This document shows, in pieces, positions 1-13,900 of a stretch of DNA of 64,000 nucleotides (position 1 is the first letter of the stretch; every line of letters starts with the position of its first letter). The notes below the pieces were generated by a model that worked only from the letters and a program-made list of their open reading frames with translations, was not told the DNA's origin and ran no database searches. The stretch is from Lantana camara (lineage: Eukaryota > Streptophyta > Magnoliopsida > Lamiales > Verbenaceae): NCBI GenBank assembly GCA_037501455.1, contig CM074858.1, positions 44,637,001 through 44,701,000 on the forward strand, read 5' to 3'. The translations under genes and the position numbers were made by a program.

Positions 1-1126
1 TCATGTGCCATTCCCACAAGGGTAAAGTTCTTAACGGCCTCATCGGATTAGGGGAGTTCAAAATATGAAAAACACAGTCAACCCAAACAGACATAAATAA
101 GCACATAAAGAAGTGATTGCCTATGAACAAAATCATCTCGTTTATTATTCAAAGACTGCTTGTGATTTTACAAGGAAATAGTAAAGCATAAAAAAGTGCT
201 TTAAGGGCACTATTCCTAACATAAGCTATGTTTATGACCTTATGAATAAGCTTTACATTTATGAAATTTGTATAAGTATGACCATAAATAAGCTTATGTT
301 TTGAATTCGTTTATGTGATGTATGAACAAGGTATGCCGTGAAAGATGGAAAATTGGTAAGATTTGGCATGTTAGGCCACGGGAATTGTGAGTAAGGACGC
401 CCGGTACGGCAAGGGCCGTTGGGTTAAGCTTGTGCATGATTCCCCCTTGAAGTATACACACGCGACTCTGAAGGAGGTGGAGAAGGCGTGGTACTTTGAG
501 CCCTCGGTGGATAACCGGGGAAGGCACATAGTGGGTTAGCTACCCCGTGTGTATTGGTTAAGTAGGTGGAGAGGGTTTGATTCCCAAAACACCAAGGTTG
601 TTGGGGTTGGATTTGATTTATGATTTCTGTTTTTATGTTATGTTACGAGGAGTTAGGGGAGGTTCGTTCTCGCTGGACATATGTTTATGTTTTGTTTGAT
701 GGATCGTGAATTGAGTTAGGATTATTTATATATTATATGTTATGCTCTTGAAAATGTTTTGGTATGACAAACCTTAGCTCGATTCATAGCCATCACCTTT
801 GATACTTGTTATGCTATATATGTATTTAGGTGTGGGTGTGCGTTTAGCCCCCTCACTCAATCGAGTTTAGACTGACCCTCCCTTTTTACCTTTAGTTGCA
901 GGTTGGCTTGAGCTAGGCGGGGAAGTACGTCGTCTTTGGGTTGTACTTTCGAGTCTAGGTAGAGTTGCATACATATTTCCTACTTTTGAATACTTTTATT
1001 ATGTAATTGACATGAATTTGTAATTTGGAGTTTATGAATACTTGATGTAAATATTTGCCCCTTTTTGGGCCATGAGGCCATGTATTTATTAATGTATGCA
1101 TTTGGCTCTTTTAGATCCTGTATGTT
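1..1126 (+). mobile_element. Forward LTR fragment A, left part
   Basis: Downstream part of a forward gypsy-type LTR whose start lies outside the window. The segment near 850-960 (end of a CCCCTCACTC stretch, then a pyrimidine-rich stretch, then GCTAGGCGGG) follows the same order as near 18470-18540 and 26405-26480 in better preserved forward LTRs. The LTR is interrupted at 1126 by a reverse LTR and resumes at 4316. No coding sequence is supported. Confidence 0.6.
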
Positions 1127-4100
1127 TGTAGCACCCGAGCGCAAGGTACCACATCCCCTGCACCGAGACCCGACTCGTATATGAAATCAAAGTCCATTCA
1201 CATACCAAATCGCGGTAAACGGGGACTCACACACACGCTATGCTAGGCGGGAACTAACCCTTAAACCATTCAATAACCAAACATAACTAAAATCAGAGTA
1301 ATATGAAAGTGCGGAAGCAAAACAAACATATATATTATATACAACGAGCTATTAAGCTCCAAAATAGATATACAAGTGCCATTTAAGGAATCCATAGCCC
1401 GCACGGCCTAACAAAAACATAAACGCTCCATATACATAATCATAATACAAAATAGGATGAGTGTATGCAACCCCAAAAGAAAAGAGACATGAATACAAGA
1501 CTCAAGAACATGACTCGAATTCCCGCCTAGCTCCTCCTATTACCTGCACAAAACAATTGAAGACAAATCGGGTTCAGTCCAAAGGAGACTGGTGGGTATA
1601 AAACAGGGCATATAATATAAATATCGCAGAATTTAAACACATTCATGCAAGCCCTAATCCCGCGTGAAGTTTGATAAGAATTTTCCAAGTGGGCAAAACA
1701 AAGAAGACATCAACGGGATTACGACTATCATATTCATTCATAATTATTCATAGGATCTCATGGCCCGGCGAGTGGGTGTGCATAATCTCCAACCAACACC
1801 TCGTGTAATCATAACATTAATTATTCATTATCACTCACATAAGACTTTCGTGCTCATACATAACATGGTCATAATCATACGTATAGAACTTTTTCCTCCG
1901 GGTGGTGGACGGGTTAGCAAGACCCGGCCACCTTATGCATGGTGGCTAGTGAGGTACATGAAGCCTCAAAAGCCCGATTCCCCTTCCTCGCTAAAACTCC
2001 TAGTGAGGTCGGTTTCGTCGTAGTTTGGTTGGAACTAGTGCATGGGATCACCGTCGGCCCTTACCTCCCCGGATAGCCACATGCACTAAGTCCCGGGGCC
2101 CGTGTTCATAACATGCTCTCGCCAAAAATAAGGTAGGAATTCATAAAAAAAGGGTTTACGTTTGAAATCATTTACTCAAGAAAAGACTCTATATACGTAT
2201 AGTATACATTTTGGCTTAAAACTTTGTACATTTGATGTATATAAGGTCGTTTTAGCTAATAGAAGAGAAACCCACCTTTTTAAAATCAAAAGAGAGGCAC
2301 AAGTAACTCAAGGCTCGCCTCCGTCTCCGATCGTACCCAAATCTGTGCAAAAGAAAATGTATGACTCAAAATGACTAATTATGACGCACGGCTTGCTATG
2401 TTCATGATATGTGGCGTATAAAAAGTAAAATGATGCCATGAAGTTATAAAATCGAGCAATTCAATCAACAAGTCCAAGTATAGGCATTACATGAAGATTT
2501 CATATTCATAGGAATTCATATCTCTCACATTTTATACCAAAACAAGTCATGAAGTTCATACAACGATCATATTACATACATTAACGTGTAAGTAATTCAT
2601 ATAAGCCATATAAGTAGAAAAGAATTTTCATTTAGGGTTTACAAGCCATGCAACAAAGTGTTCATGTACGTCATGGAGCAATAAAGTCACGTTCATGCAC
2701 ATCTCGGAAAATATTCAACCAAAAATCATGAAACTTCATAACACACAAGATAACACAATATATGATATGTTAATGAAGTGTATGGATCGAAAATAAGTCG
2801 AGAAATCCATGCAAAACAAGGTTGAATTTCGAAATCATGCATGCAAGAGGTGAGGGTCGCGGCAGCGACCCATTTCCTTCATGAAATGGTAGCGGTCGCT
2901 ACCTCGAATATTTCAGGAATTTTTGCTGAATTTTCAAGATCTCAAAATAAGGCCAGATTTAGGTAGAGGCCGCGACTGAAAATGAACATGAAGAGGTCGC
3001 GGGCGCGACCCCATGTATGCAAAGAAAATCTGAGAGTGAGTCGTGGTCGCGACCAAGATTGCTCTTAGCACGTTTGCGGCCGCGACACACATTTTCAGTA
3101 ACCATTTCACAGCCAAAACAGGGGAGAAATAAACCAAACTTCAACCAACTCAAAACCAACTAATTAAGGTAAGTTAAGGCAACGAAAAACTCAGCAAATA
3201 CCCCTCAAATAAAGCATAAAACCGCAGCATCAAGATCGAACATGATCAAGGAAGAAAGAAGTTCAAAATCCTCCATTTTTCTTACAAGGTACATTAATGA
3301 AAGCCACTTAATTCCTCAACTACCAAGCTAAATCAGTCCATAAAAGTAATAATGGATACAAAAGGTTCATTTATGATGCATCAAACTCAAAGGAAACACA
3401 TGAATTCATCCAAAACTCCAAAATTTAATCAAACCCTTACTATTCACATATATCATTAAAGCATGCTCTTCAATCATGAAATTCAGAGATTAAGCAGTCC
3501 AAGGAAAAAGGAGAAGGTGGAAAACATAATCATGGACTTACCTTTCTAGTATGGGAAGAAATGATGAAGGATTGAGCTCAAATGGTTGAGGATGAATAGT
3601 ATTTTTCTTCTCCTTCAAGGATGTCTTGGTTTCCAGCAGATTTTAGGCTAAGTGTGGAGTGTGAGATGGAATGAAAGGCAACTTGGCTGAACAAGGGTTG
3701 ATTTAGCTTCAAGTGGGTTCAAATTTCACCTAATTTGGTTAACTATAGTTCAAGTTATGGTTAAATAAGTGAAGGGTGGTCATTTTGGCGAGATTACATG
3801 TTTCGGGTGAAATTCGAAAGTCCAAACGAGGTTCGAAAAATATGGGGCTGGGTTTATTGAACTTGAATCGTTGATACGAGTCCAACGGAGTTGACAGAAC
3901 TCGAATCCGAGTTCTCGAGCTTAAGATATCACACTCGGAACCAAGGGTACGCTAATTGCTCGTTAGCCCCCCAACTCGGTCCCGTCTCCAAAATAAAATT
4001 CAAAACCAAGCCAACCGACATTGAAAACATAAAACGAGCATATAATCACATTCATAACGCATAAATCTAACTCAAACTTAATTTACACGAAAATCGGAAA

Positions 4101-4315
4101 TCAAATCATATAGAAACTGCACGCAATCAGGTCATGTAAAACCATAACGTTCAAGAATTCATAATATTCATTTCAAATAATTTCATATAATTAAAGAATT
4201 TAACAAATAAAAAAAATAAGAATAAAATATATAAATACATAATTAAATTAATTTAAATGCGTAAATAGTAACCACATAAGTCGTACCTGTACGACTGAAA
4301 AGTCAGGGCGTTACA
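1127..4315 (-). mobile_element. Reverse solo LTR, gypsy type (3.19 kb)
   Basis: Begins TGTAGCACCC and ends AGGGCGTTACA, the reverse-orientation ends shared by the other reverse LTRs here. Flanks ATGTT (1122-1126) and AAGTT (4316-4320) match at 4 of 5 bases, an aged target duplication. It lies inside forward LTR A. No internal region, PBS or coding sequence is seen, so a solo LTR is the simplest reading. It carries a TCGCG-type palindrome array at 2854-3087 and the hairpin after TTCCTCCGGG near 1904-1932. Confidence 0.75.
2854..3087. repeat. Array of six GC-rich palindromes (TCGCG type)
   Basis: Six inverted repeats about 30-50 bp apart: 2854-2871 (arms GGGTCGC/GCGACCC), 2888-2903 (GGTAGCG/CGCTACC), a decayed site near 2962-2976, 2995-3010 (GGTCGC/GCGACC), 3044-3055 (TGGTCGCGACCA) and one near 3072-3087. 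In the second site both arms are changed so that pairing is kept relative to the first. The position in the LTR corresponds to the GGGAACGGCCGTTCCC arrays elsewhere in the window. Confidence 0.75.
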
Positions 4316-4505
4316 AAGTTGCTTTCGCATCTTTATTTGATTGTGTTGCGCGCTCTGTCTGAGTCTTAGCCCCGCTTAGCTTAGAGTGTGTGTGTGTGTA
4401 GGTCCCCGTTCGCCTAGACTTGGGCTCATGTATGGAAGACCATTTCATATGTGGGTTAGGGTTTAGGTGCGGGGGATGTGGTAGCCTACCGCTCCGAGCG
4501 TCACA
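4316..4505 (+). mobile_element. Forward LTR fragment A, 3' end
   Basis: Continuation of LTR A after the nested insertion. It has the conserved 3' end of this LTR group (CCGTTCGCC, then a segment with CATTTCATAT, then GTGCGGGGGATGTGG) and ends in GTCACA, a mutated form of the usual CTACA. It is closely paralleled by 14272-14434. Confidence 0.65.
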
Positions 4506-4859
4506 TTTTCCCCATGGAATGATGGCTGGTTGATCGGACCGAACCATCCATGAACATGTTGAGACGGGGGCTCATGACTCCTACCCGCTCCTTCGATGGG
4601 TTTACCACCGGCTCAAGAATAACCCGCCTCACGTTCTCCTCATTCACGCGGGAAATTCTCAAAGGGTACTATGTGTAGAGGCACGCCCGACGGCCCGATG
4701 TCGTACCGGTTTCCAATTCCACATTACCCCGGGCCTAATAACATGAACATGATCGTGCATGATCTTTCCAAAACATTTTTAAGTCATGAAAATAATAATA
4801 CATTTCAAATCCTTGAAATAATTTTCTCAATAAGAATTTACTCGATGACTCCACTTGAA

Positions 4860-4895
<36 letters not shown>

Positions 4896-5999
4896 TAGGT
4901 TTTTGACCAAAACTTGTCACATAAGGTTATAGGGTTCGATACGTAACTAGAATAAAAACACCTCACCTAGAAACGACAATGTAAGAAAGACCAAGAGAGG
5001 AACCACGTGTCCCAATCATCTCCACCCTAGAGATTAACTGTGCAAGATTGACAATGTACTTGTGAGACAAGACTTAAATTATGGACCATATAGACACACG
5101 GAAAATGATCATGAAGTGGTGTGACATGTTATGAGATGATTGAATATACAATGAAAGCATAAAAGGCATGGAAATGTTGTGATCGTGTTCATGTGCACAA
5201 TTAATGCCTCCACTTAACTAGCAATGAAATCATTTATGTCATATAAATACATAGAACAATACCAAAATCTCAATACATAACAACACCTTCATAATTAAAT
5301 AAATTATCAAGAAAGTGACACTTAAACATGTATGACATTCAATTAACACATAAGAGATGCAATTAAGTCCGAGGAGGTCACATAAACATGCACTTCAATC
5401 ATACAAATTCAATTCATATAAAACATGGAGTCAAACAATCAAGTTCAAGTAATTAAGGTCAACAAGTGTCAAATAGTAACATAATTATCACTTAATCAAG
5501 CATACAATTCATATGGATCACATACGAAAGTCAAGGAAGTGAAAGGAAAGCAAGGAGAGGGGTTTGGCAAGTCTTGGGTAAAAGCTGACAGCTTTTCGAA
5601 TTGCGCAAGTTGTAGGGAAATGAGAACGTCTCGAGTTCTAGAAGTTGGAATTGGGTTTTGTTTACTGGGTATGAAACTAGACAAATAGGCCTTTCCAACG
5701 ATATATGGCTCGAATCATGGTTAAAAGCGATGAGGAAATGGCGTAAGCTCGAAGTTGGATGAGTGCAGTGTTTTGGTAAAATGCGACATGAAATTGAAAT
5801 GGTTATAACTCCCAAACCAAAAAGGATATTGATGTGATTCCAATTGGAGAATACTCTAGGCTCAAAAATGTTTCTACAATTAAAAGTTCAGGTCAATCAG
5901 AGCACGTTTGAGGGTGTCGCGGCAGTGACAAAATTGCACTGAAAAACAGTTGCGGCCGCGAAGGAAAAACAACATTGCGTCGGATTGTAGATCGCAGCC
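4506..5999 (-). mobile_element. Reverse LTR B, first piece
   Basis: Reverse LTR sequence lacking its first part: it starts directly after LTR A at a point matching about 1890 of the 1127-4315 copy. Conserved stretches include CCAAAAC after the Ser/Thr-poor spacer, the CATAAGGTTATAGGG segment near 4920 and CACCCTAGAGA near 5020. It is interrupted at 5999 by LTR C, within its palindrome array. Confidence 0.55.
4864..4890. repeat. (TA)n microsatellite
   Basis: Uninterrupted TA dinucleotide tract of about 27 bp within LTR B. Confidence 0.9.
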
Positions 6000-8900
6000 T
6001 GTAGCACCCCGCACGTGAGGCACCACATCCCCCGCACTATGGCTCAACACGAGTAACGAAATGGTAAATCCGCACCCGTATCAAACCATAGCGAACGGGA
6101 GACAAACAGAAAAACCCTCCTAAGCTAGGCGGAACTTAGACCCTGCAATTATAACCAATTAACAAGACACAATGCAACGGAGAACTAAATCCACACACAT
6201 GCATTGGCCACGGGCCTGCAGAAATTAAACACTCGAACCACAGGCAGACTTGGGCTCCTCAGGCCTCTTTTAATTCATAACAAAACTCGACAAGGTAATT
6301 CAATAACAATTACATAAAGGTTCAATTTTATAATATTACGGAATCGGATCATACACAATTTAGATACATATATGCGTGTAGAGACTCTCCTAACCTAACT
6401 CAACCAACTCAAAGACTCAACCCAACTCCGCCTAGCTTGAAACTCCAAAGCCAAACCTGCGCACTAAAAGATTGGGGAGGGAGAGGGTCAGTCTCTAGAA
6501 GACTGAGTGAGCATGAGCGAAATACGTATATATAAAACATGCAGATGCACGTCATAAATCCCAAGCAAGGTTTTATTTAAAATTAATTCCAAAAAAAAAA
6601 ATAAGAAAAGGCTAAGCAATGCTCGAACTTTACAACTAATCATATTAAATTTATTAAATTTATAATTCATAAATAGCATAAAGGCTCGGCGAGTGAGCGT
6701 GCATTATCTCCAACCAAACTCCGACCGTGTACGACAAATATCATTAATACATTAAATAGGTGATCATGCAATATATCATAATACACACAAATCATAAATC
6801 ATATCCTAAACATATTCGTTTGGGCAATCCGTGTCCCGGCCTTCCCGCACGGTGCCTATCAATTATAACATAATCAATATCACGAAAATAAGTTCCAACC
6901 TTCTTCCTCCGGGTGGTGGACGGCTTTGCAAAGCCCGACCACCTAAACATATCAATGTGGCAATTGAGGTTCATGAGTCCTCAATGCCCGGTTAGCGTTT
7001 CCTCGTCAAAACTCCTTAACGAGGTCCATTTCGCCGTAATCAATGTGGGACTAATGTACGGGATCACCGTCGGCCCGATGCCTCCCCGGATAGCCACATA
7101 TACTAAGTCCCTGGGCCCGTGTTCAATACATGTTCTCGCCAACATATTCAAGTCATGAGAAACATAATACATTTAGAAAAGGGTTTACTTGATCAATATT
7201 TACTCGATACCTTACTTTAAAAGTAACATATATATATACATAAGGTTTTTGGCCAAAGCTTGTCACATAAGGTTGTAGGGTTTAATATGTAACTAGAACG
7301 AAAACACCCTCACCTGGAGCATAGCGATACAAGGGTACGAGTTACCGAGTGCCTAGTTGATCAAGATTTCTCCGCCCTGGAGACAAACTGTGCAAAGGAC
7401 AATGTAACGAATTTGTGAGACTCAGGACTCCAAATGTACCATATATGACGCACGGCATATTATGCACATGATATGAATGCATAAAAGATGATATTATGGA
7501 ATGAGCATGTTCATGTGCACTATTAATGCACGTAAATCATATAAACAAGCCATTCATACGTTCAAGGAGCCGCTCATATTCATTAAGTTCATAAATTCCA
7601 CATTTCATATCAATTCAATCCAATAATTTTCATATTTCGTATAAAACGTATCAAATAAATTCATAAACGTAATCCATACAAAATATAACAAATAATTTAA
7701 ATCATAAAATTACATTTACAATTTGAGGATAGGCAAACAGTTACATTCAATCCAATAATGGAATTTAGAAAAGGACATGAAATAGGTAACAATTTAATTT
7801 CCATAATTTAATTAATCAACAATACTTAAAATATATCCTAGCATTTAAATATATATACATATATTGGTATATATATATATGGACATGCATGCAACTATAT
7901 ATCTACGTACACATGCATGTATATTACGTAGTATATATAGGTATATATATAACACTACACATGCATGCAATTACACACACACACAAAATAAAATTCCATG
8001 CATGCATAAATGTATAAATCATGCACAAGTAAAGTAATACCATGCATGCAAACATTCACAAACATAAACATGCATGCAATATATCTATCTATAATTACAC
8101 ACGTACACTCACTACACACGCATGCATGTATATTTAATATATTATATAAACAAGTCTGCATGCATACACATATATATATATAGCACCTACATGAAGAAAG
8201 AATGAAAGAAAAGAAGCAACAAGTTACTGAAAAAGGCTACCCGGCCGGGGAGAGGTAATACAGAAGCAACGCAGCAGCTCCTCACAAAGTTTTCCCCATG
8301 TTTCAAATGTAAGAAAATGCAGCAGCAAGTAGTAGGTACCTCAGGCCATAAATTAGCAGCAAACGGGCCATGAAATCCCATGAAAACAAGCTAGAAACTG
8401 ACAGCAATGAAGCAAGAAAGGAGCAGCAGCAGACAGTAGCAGTTCACGGCCAAAACAGCGCACCAACGACAAGAAAACAGGGCATAAACTCACACACACA
8501 ATCCGCCATCTCTCCAGCAACGAATAAGGCAAATTGGAGCAGCAAATGAGAGCAAGTTCAGTCCCAAAACACAGCAATAGCAGCACAACATGAGGGAGAA
8601 AGATTCAGTCCAAAATCTCATATTTTCAGTCCCGATTCCAAACTCCAAACATGATGAGATTCATATACTTACACATCAATCAAATTCAAGTACCATCAGG
8701 TATACAAGAAGCTAAACTGATCATGTTTCATGCCTCAAATCACATAGAATAGAATACATAACATGAATTCAAGAATTAAAGCTAAAACCTAACTAATCAC
8801 TCATGCCTTCAAATCTCCAAGCACACAAGCTTAAAATTGGGGATGCATAGCTTAAAATGACACATATTGAATGCATATCACAACCCTAAACTCACCTTGT

Positions 8901-9822
8901 GAATTGGATGGAAGATGGAAGAGATTTGAGCTTGAAATCTCCAAGTAGGGCATGGTGACGGGATTTTCTGGAGAGCAGAAGCTTTTGGCTGATTTTTCTT
9001 GGTGTGAGGTCTGTGGTTCGGTTTGGGGCTGATATGGAGTGTTAGTGGGTTGAGTTAGGGTTTCATAGCCTCCAAGCATGGTTAATTTGGTCAAGAATTG
9101 CAAGTGTTATGACTCATTTAGTAAAACATGGCAGTTTAGGCGCCGATTCGTTTTTCGGTTGGATTTCGGAAGCTCAAATGATTTTAGAAAAATATATGGT
9201 TAAGTTTATTGAACCCGAATCTTCGATACAAGTTCAACGAAGTTGACGGAACTCGAATCCGAGTTCCCGAGCTCAAGATATCACGTACGGAACCAAGGGT
9301 GCGCTAATTGCTCGTTAGCCCCCAATTTGGTTCCACAATTCAAAATAAATTCGTTAACGTGTCAAATGAGTTCGAAAACATAAACCGAGCATATAGGCAT
9401 GTTCATAACACATATATTTACGACATACTAAATTTCCACGACATTTCGATATCATTTCATATAAGAACGGAGCACGATAAAAACACTCATGCGCAAACGT
9501 AACAATTTCATAACGTTTCGAATTAAATAAACAAATTTAAATTCTATTTTAATTTAAATGAAAGTCAACGATAATATAAAAAATTAATTAATTAGCTTAA
9601 TTAAAACATGATTAATTAACATTAATTCTCAATTATCAATTTAAATAAATTAACTAACGAAATAAAATTATAAAATAAAATAAAATAAACTAATAACAAT
9701 TTATATTAAAATTAAATATTTAAAACACTTATAAACAATTAATCACATAATTAAATAATTTAATTACGCATTTTATAAACACATATGGCATATTCGTATA
9801 AATGAAAAATCGGGGCGTTACA
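6000..9822 (-). mobile_element. Reverse solo LTR C (3.8 kb)
   Basis: Begins TGTAGCACCCCGCACGTGAG and ends CGGGGCGTTACA. Flanks CAGCC (5995-5999) and CGGCC (9823-9827) match at 4 of 5 bases, so it sits in LTR B. It has the hairpin after TTCCTCCGGG (perfect core GGCTTTGCAAAGCC at 6922-6935, outer GGTGG/CCACC). The 7850-8180 part is rich in CATGCATG and TATATA runs. No coding sequence is credible. Confidence 0.75.
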
Positions 9823-10345
9823 CGGCCGCGACACTTTCAAGGGTAAAACGGTCATGGGCGCGACCCTGTATCAGGCAAGAAATTTCTTGTTTCCATGGCA
9901 GAACGCAAATAAGCTCCCCGTTTGATCCGACAAAGCACCAGGACATTCAAAACAACTAAATGCAACATATATATGCATAAAACATCATCAATTCATCAAT
10001 TAATCCACAATTTAACAAACCAACATTATATATATATATATACACACACATTCTTGCATCAACAATTAAAGATCCAAGCATAAAATTCATAGGTTATCAC
10101 ACAATCATGCATATACACACAAAGATTTAAGTCATTAAGCTTAAATCACAAAGCCCTACTCAAATTATTCGATCACACACAAACACACATATATATACAC
10201 CCCTTGTAAGAAGAAATGGAGAAGAAAGAAGAGTGGAGGTGGAGATGTTGACGGTCCGGTGGTGCGGCGGCGGTGGCTGGAGACGGTAGTTACGGCGGCC
10301 CCTCTTCTCCTCTCTTCTCTTGCCAACCGAGGGGTGAGTGTGTGT

Positions 10346-10389
<44 letters not shown>

Positions 10390-10403
10390 GTTCTTGCATG
10401 AAT
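9823..10403 (-). mobile_element. Reverse LTR B, second piece
   Basis: LTR B resumes inside its TCGCG-type palindrome array (decayed site at 9850-9865) and runs to the insertion point of LTR D. It contains a TA run near 10029-10041 and the GT microsatellite at its end. Confidence 0.55.
10349..10388. repeat. (GT)20 microsatellite
   Basis: Perfect 40-bp GT tract. It gives His/Thr- and Cys/Val-rich open frames on the two strands that are not genes. Confidence 0.95.
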
Positions 10404-13400
10404 TGTAACACCCCAAAAGGGAGGCGTCACATCCCCCGCACTCAGACCCGACCCGCATATGAAATGGAAAATCCATACACGCGCCCAATCAGAGTGAACG
10501 GGGACTCACTCACTCACTAGGCTTGACGGGAACTAAACCTTCGAAACCAATTAATAAAGTACAAAGAGAAATGACGAGTGCGGAAGCATAACATAAAATC
10601 AATTTCCAATATAAGCAATATAACGGGTTCAAGTAACCTAATTACCTAGTCCCGAAATTCAAAGATAAATATAAATCATACGTTCACAGGTTCAAACTAT
10701 CCCTAGAAGTCTGTCCTGAATCAATAACATAAAATCAATACAATTCATGGAATTTAAATCAATTTACAATATGCAAAGGTGTGACACGGACTACACCACA
10801 AGACTCGACAGACTCGAACTCCCGCCTAGCGCTCCAAACCTGCAAAAGAACTGAAAACAAAGCCGGGCTTAGTCTATAGGAGATTGGTGGGTATAAAACA
10901 TGGCATAATATAGTAATATCGCAGAATTTAAACACCCACGCATGCAAGCTATAATCCCGTGTGAGGTTTTTGAAATATTTCCCAAGTGGGTAAAAATAAA
11001 GAAAATAACGCCCGGGATTAGAACTATTAATCACGTTTATTCATTACAATCATGCGATCAATACGTGAGCCCGGCGAGAGGGCGAATTCTCCAACCTTTT
11101 TCTCGTGTGTGCATTTATCCATTCGTTCATTCAGTGTTTAGTGATCATGCAATATCCGTTCATTCATAATCATTCGTTCATTCAATCATTCATTCGTTCA
11201 ATCATTCATTCATTCAATCATTAGTTCGTTCATTCATTTATTACACTTACACCTTTTTCCTCCGGTTGGTGGACGGACTCAGCCAAAGCACCGTCCACCC
11301 AATCATGGTGGCCAGAGAGGTTCATGACTCCCCAAATGCCCGGTTCCCATTCCTCGCTAAAACTCCTAACGAGGGCCGGTATCGCCGTCATTGTGTTGGG
11401 ACTAGCACACGGGGATCACTGTCAGCCCATGCTTCCCCGGATAGCCACGTACACATAGTCCCGGGCCCCGTTAACAATGTGATCACTGATCTCGCCAAAA
11501 CATTAGGTTAGGGGTTCAATAGATAAGAAAAGGGCTTAACGTGAAATCAATGACTCCTTTGAAATGACTCGATATAAACATATACATAATTTGCCTTAAA
11601 ACTTACACGTTGAGGTATATCGGGTCATGATTTAATTAATAGAAGAGAAACCCACCTCTTACACCTTACCGAACAATACCAAGAAGAAAAGAAGACTTGA
11701 AGATAGTCTATGAACCCGGCTCGTCTCCGCCCTGGAGAAAACTGTACAAGAAATGACACGGTGCAATCATGAGACTCAAGACTCCAAATGAACCATATAT
11801 GACGCACGGCCTTGAAATGAACATAATATGAATGCATAAGATATGATATTATGTCATAAACACGTTCATGTGCACCATTAAGCACTTAAGGCAAGTAAAC
11901 AAGTCACTTATTCATAATAAGAAATGTTTATATTCATTCAAGTCCATAACTTTCACATTTCAAGTCAAATTAAACCATAAATTTCAAATAATAATCATAA
12001 CACATACTATAACGCACTTATATTGGGAATTAGACAAAACAATGGCATTCAAATTATTTAAATAGGTAGGAATATGAAATAGGTAACAAATTAATTTCAT
12101 AATTCATATACGACAACAATTCATGATGTATTATTCTCATCAACCCATTATCTCACATAAATTACAAATAAACATTCAAAAGATTTAATAACACACGTAT
12201 ACAATATATACCACTCATGCATGCATTAAATACTATATTTTTTATCATACATAGGTATACAATTCCAACAAAGTACATGTATAATTATATATATATATAT
12301 ATATATATATACACGTGAGCAGCAACAATGTAATACAATTACATGCGTGCATTAATTATAACATAATACATGATATAATACTTAATATATATGCATGCAA
12401 TATATAAATTTACACCATGCACGCACTACACAAATTACACCATTCATGCATATAATATATATATATATATAACACAGCACTCCACAATACATGCATATAT
12501 ATAGCAGCACCCAAACAAAAATTTAAGAAATAAAATTAGCAGACTAACTCGAAACGCAGCAATTTCATGGTCGCGGGCGCGACAACAAATAATCAGGACA
12601 GAGGTCGCGGGCGCGACCTCAAAATTCGAAAGAAAATAAAATGGCAGTCGCGGCCCCAAGAATGGCCTTGGCGCGATCGTGGCCACGACCTCACGTTCTA
12701 GCAGCAATACGCAGCAAAAACACAGCAGCAACTATTCAAAACTTCAACCAACAAGATCAGGTAAGTAAGAGCAACAAAAGTACAAGATTTCAGCCCCCAA
12801 ACAACACTTAAACATGCACAAAACCGTCCATACGTGAACAAGGTAGACAAGAGCTCATTTCAACCCATTTTCTCCAAGTTTTCATTAATGGCAACTCATT
12901 AAACCTTCAACTACCACAAAATACAAGTTTATAAATGAAATAAGGAAGTTAAGGTGATCACTTTCATGCCATAAAACAATCAAAAGCATCAAGAAATTCA
13001 TGAGATCAAGAAATGATACCAAAACCTAACTATTCGATCATCTTCTCCAAACTCCATGAATATAAGCTCAAATTTAGGGATACATAGTTCAAAATGATCA
13101 CAAATAAATGTATATTACAATCCTAAACTCACCTCTTGAATTGGTCGAAGGTTGGATGAGATTTGAGCCCAAAATCTTCAAGGTTGGCAAAGTGGCGAAA
13201 TGGAACTGGAATTCTGGGACTTGGCTGGATTTTTCCTTTGTGTGATGAGTGTGGTTCGGTATGGGATGGTTAGGGGCTGACAGAGGGTTAACTTAGGTTT
13301 CCAAAAAGTCTAACCATGGTTAATTTGGTTAAGTATGGCGAGAGTTATGATAAAAATGGTAAGATGTAGCATTAGACGGATCACTTTTCGGTTAAATTTC

Positions 13401-13900
13401 GGGGGTCCAAATAGGCTTAGAAAAATATAAGGCTAGATTCATTAAACCCGAATCTTCGATACGAGTCCAACAAAGTTGACAGAACTCAATTTCGAGTTCC
13501 CGAGCTCAAGATATCACATACGGGACCAAGGGTGCGCTAATTGCTCATTAACCCCCGATTTGGTTCCACAATTCAAAATAAATTTAAAACTCAATCAAAT
13601 GAATCCGAAAATGTAAAACGAGCATATAAACACGTTCATAACACATATCACCAACATATTAAATTTCCACGAAATTACGAATTCAAATCTTATAAAAACG
13701 ACACGCAAACAAATCACACATGCTCAAGTAGTTCAAGTAATCGTATAAATTCTAATTCAAATATTTCATGTATTTCAATTAATCACATATTTAACAATTA
13801 AATAATAAAATTAATTATATAAACACTTATAAACAATTAATTTGTGCAAATTGACAAACACATACGGCATATTACACAACTGGAAAGCCGGGGTGTTACA
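10404..13900 (-). mobile_element. Reverse solo LTR D (3.5 kb) with perfect TSD
   Basis: Begins TGTAACACCCC and ends GCCGGGGTGTTACA, flanked by identical 5-bp TGAAT at 10399-10403 and 13901-13905. It is inserted in LTR B. It contains a perfect 9-bp stem GGTGGACGG/CCGTCCACC (11268-11276 and 11291-11299), an ATTC-rich run near 11160-11240, and a TCGCG-type palindrome group at 12569-12688. There is no PBS, PPT or coding region. Confidence 0.85.
12569..12688. repeat. TCGCG-type palindrome group in LTR D
   Basis: Sites at 12569-12584 (GGTCGCGGGCGCGACA) and 12601-12620 (arms GAGGTCGC/GCGACCTC), a decayed site near 12646, and CGTGGCCACG at 12679-12688. Same kind of array as at 2854-3087. Confidence 0.7.

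Noticed and set aside
10160..10488. His/Thr-rich and Cys/Val-rich frames
   Set aside because: Translation of the (GT)20 microsatellite.
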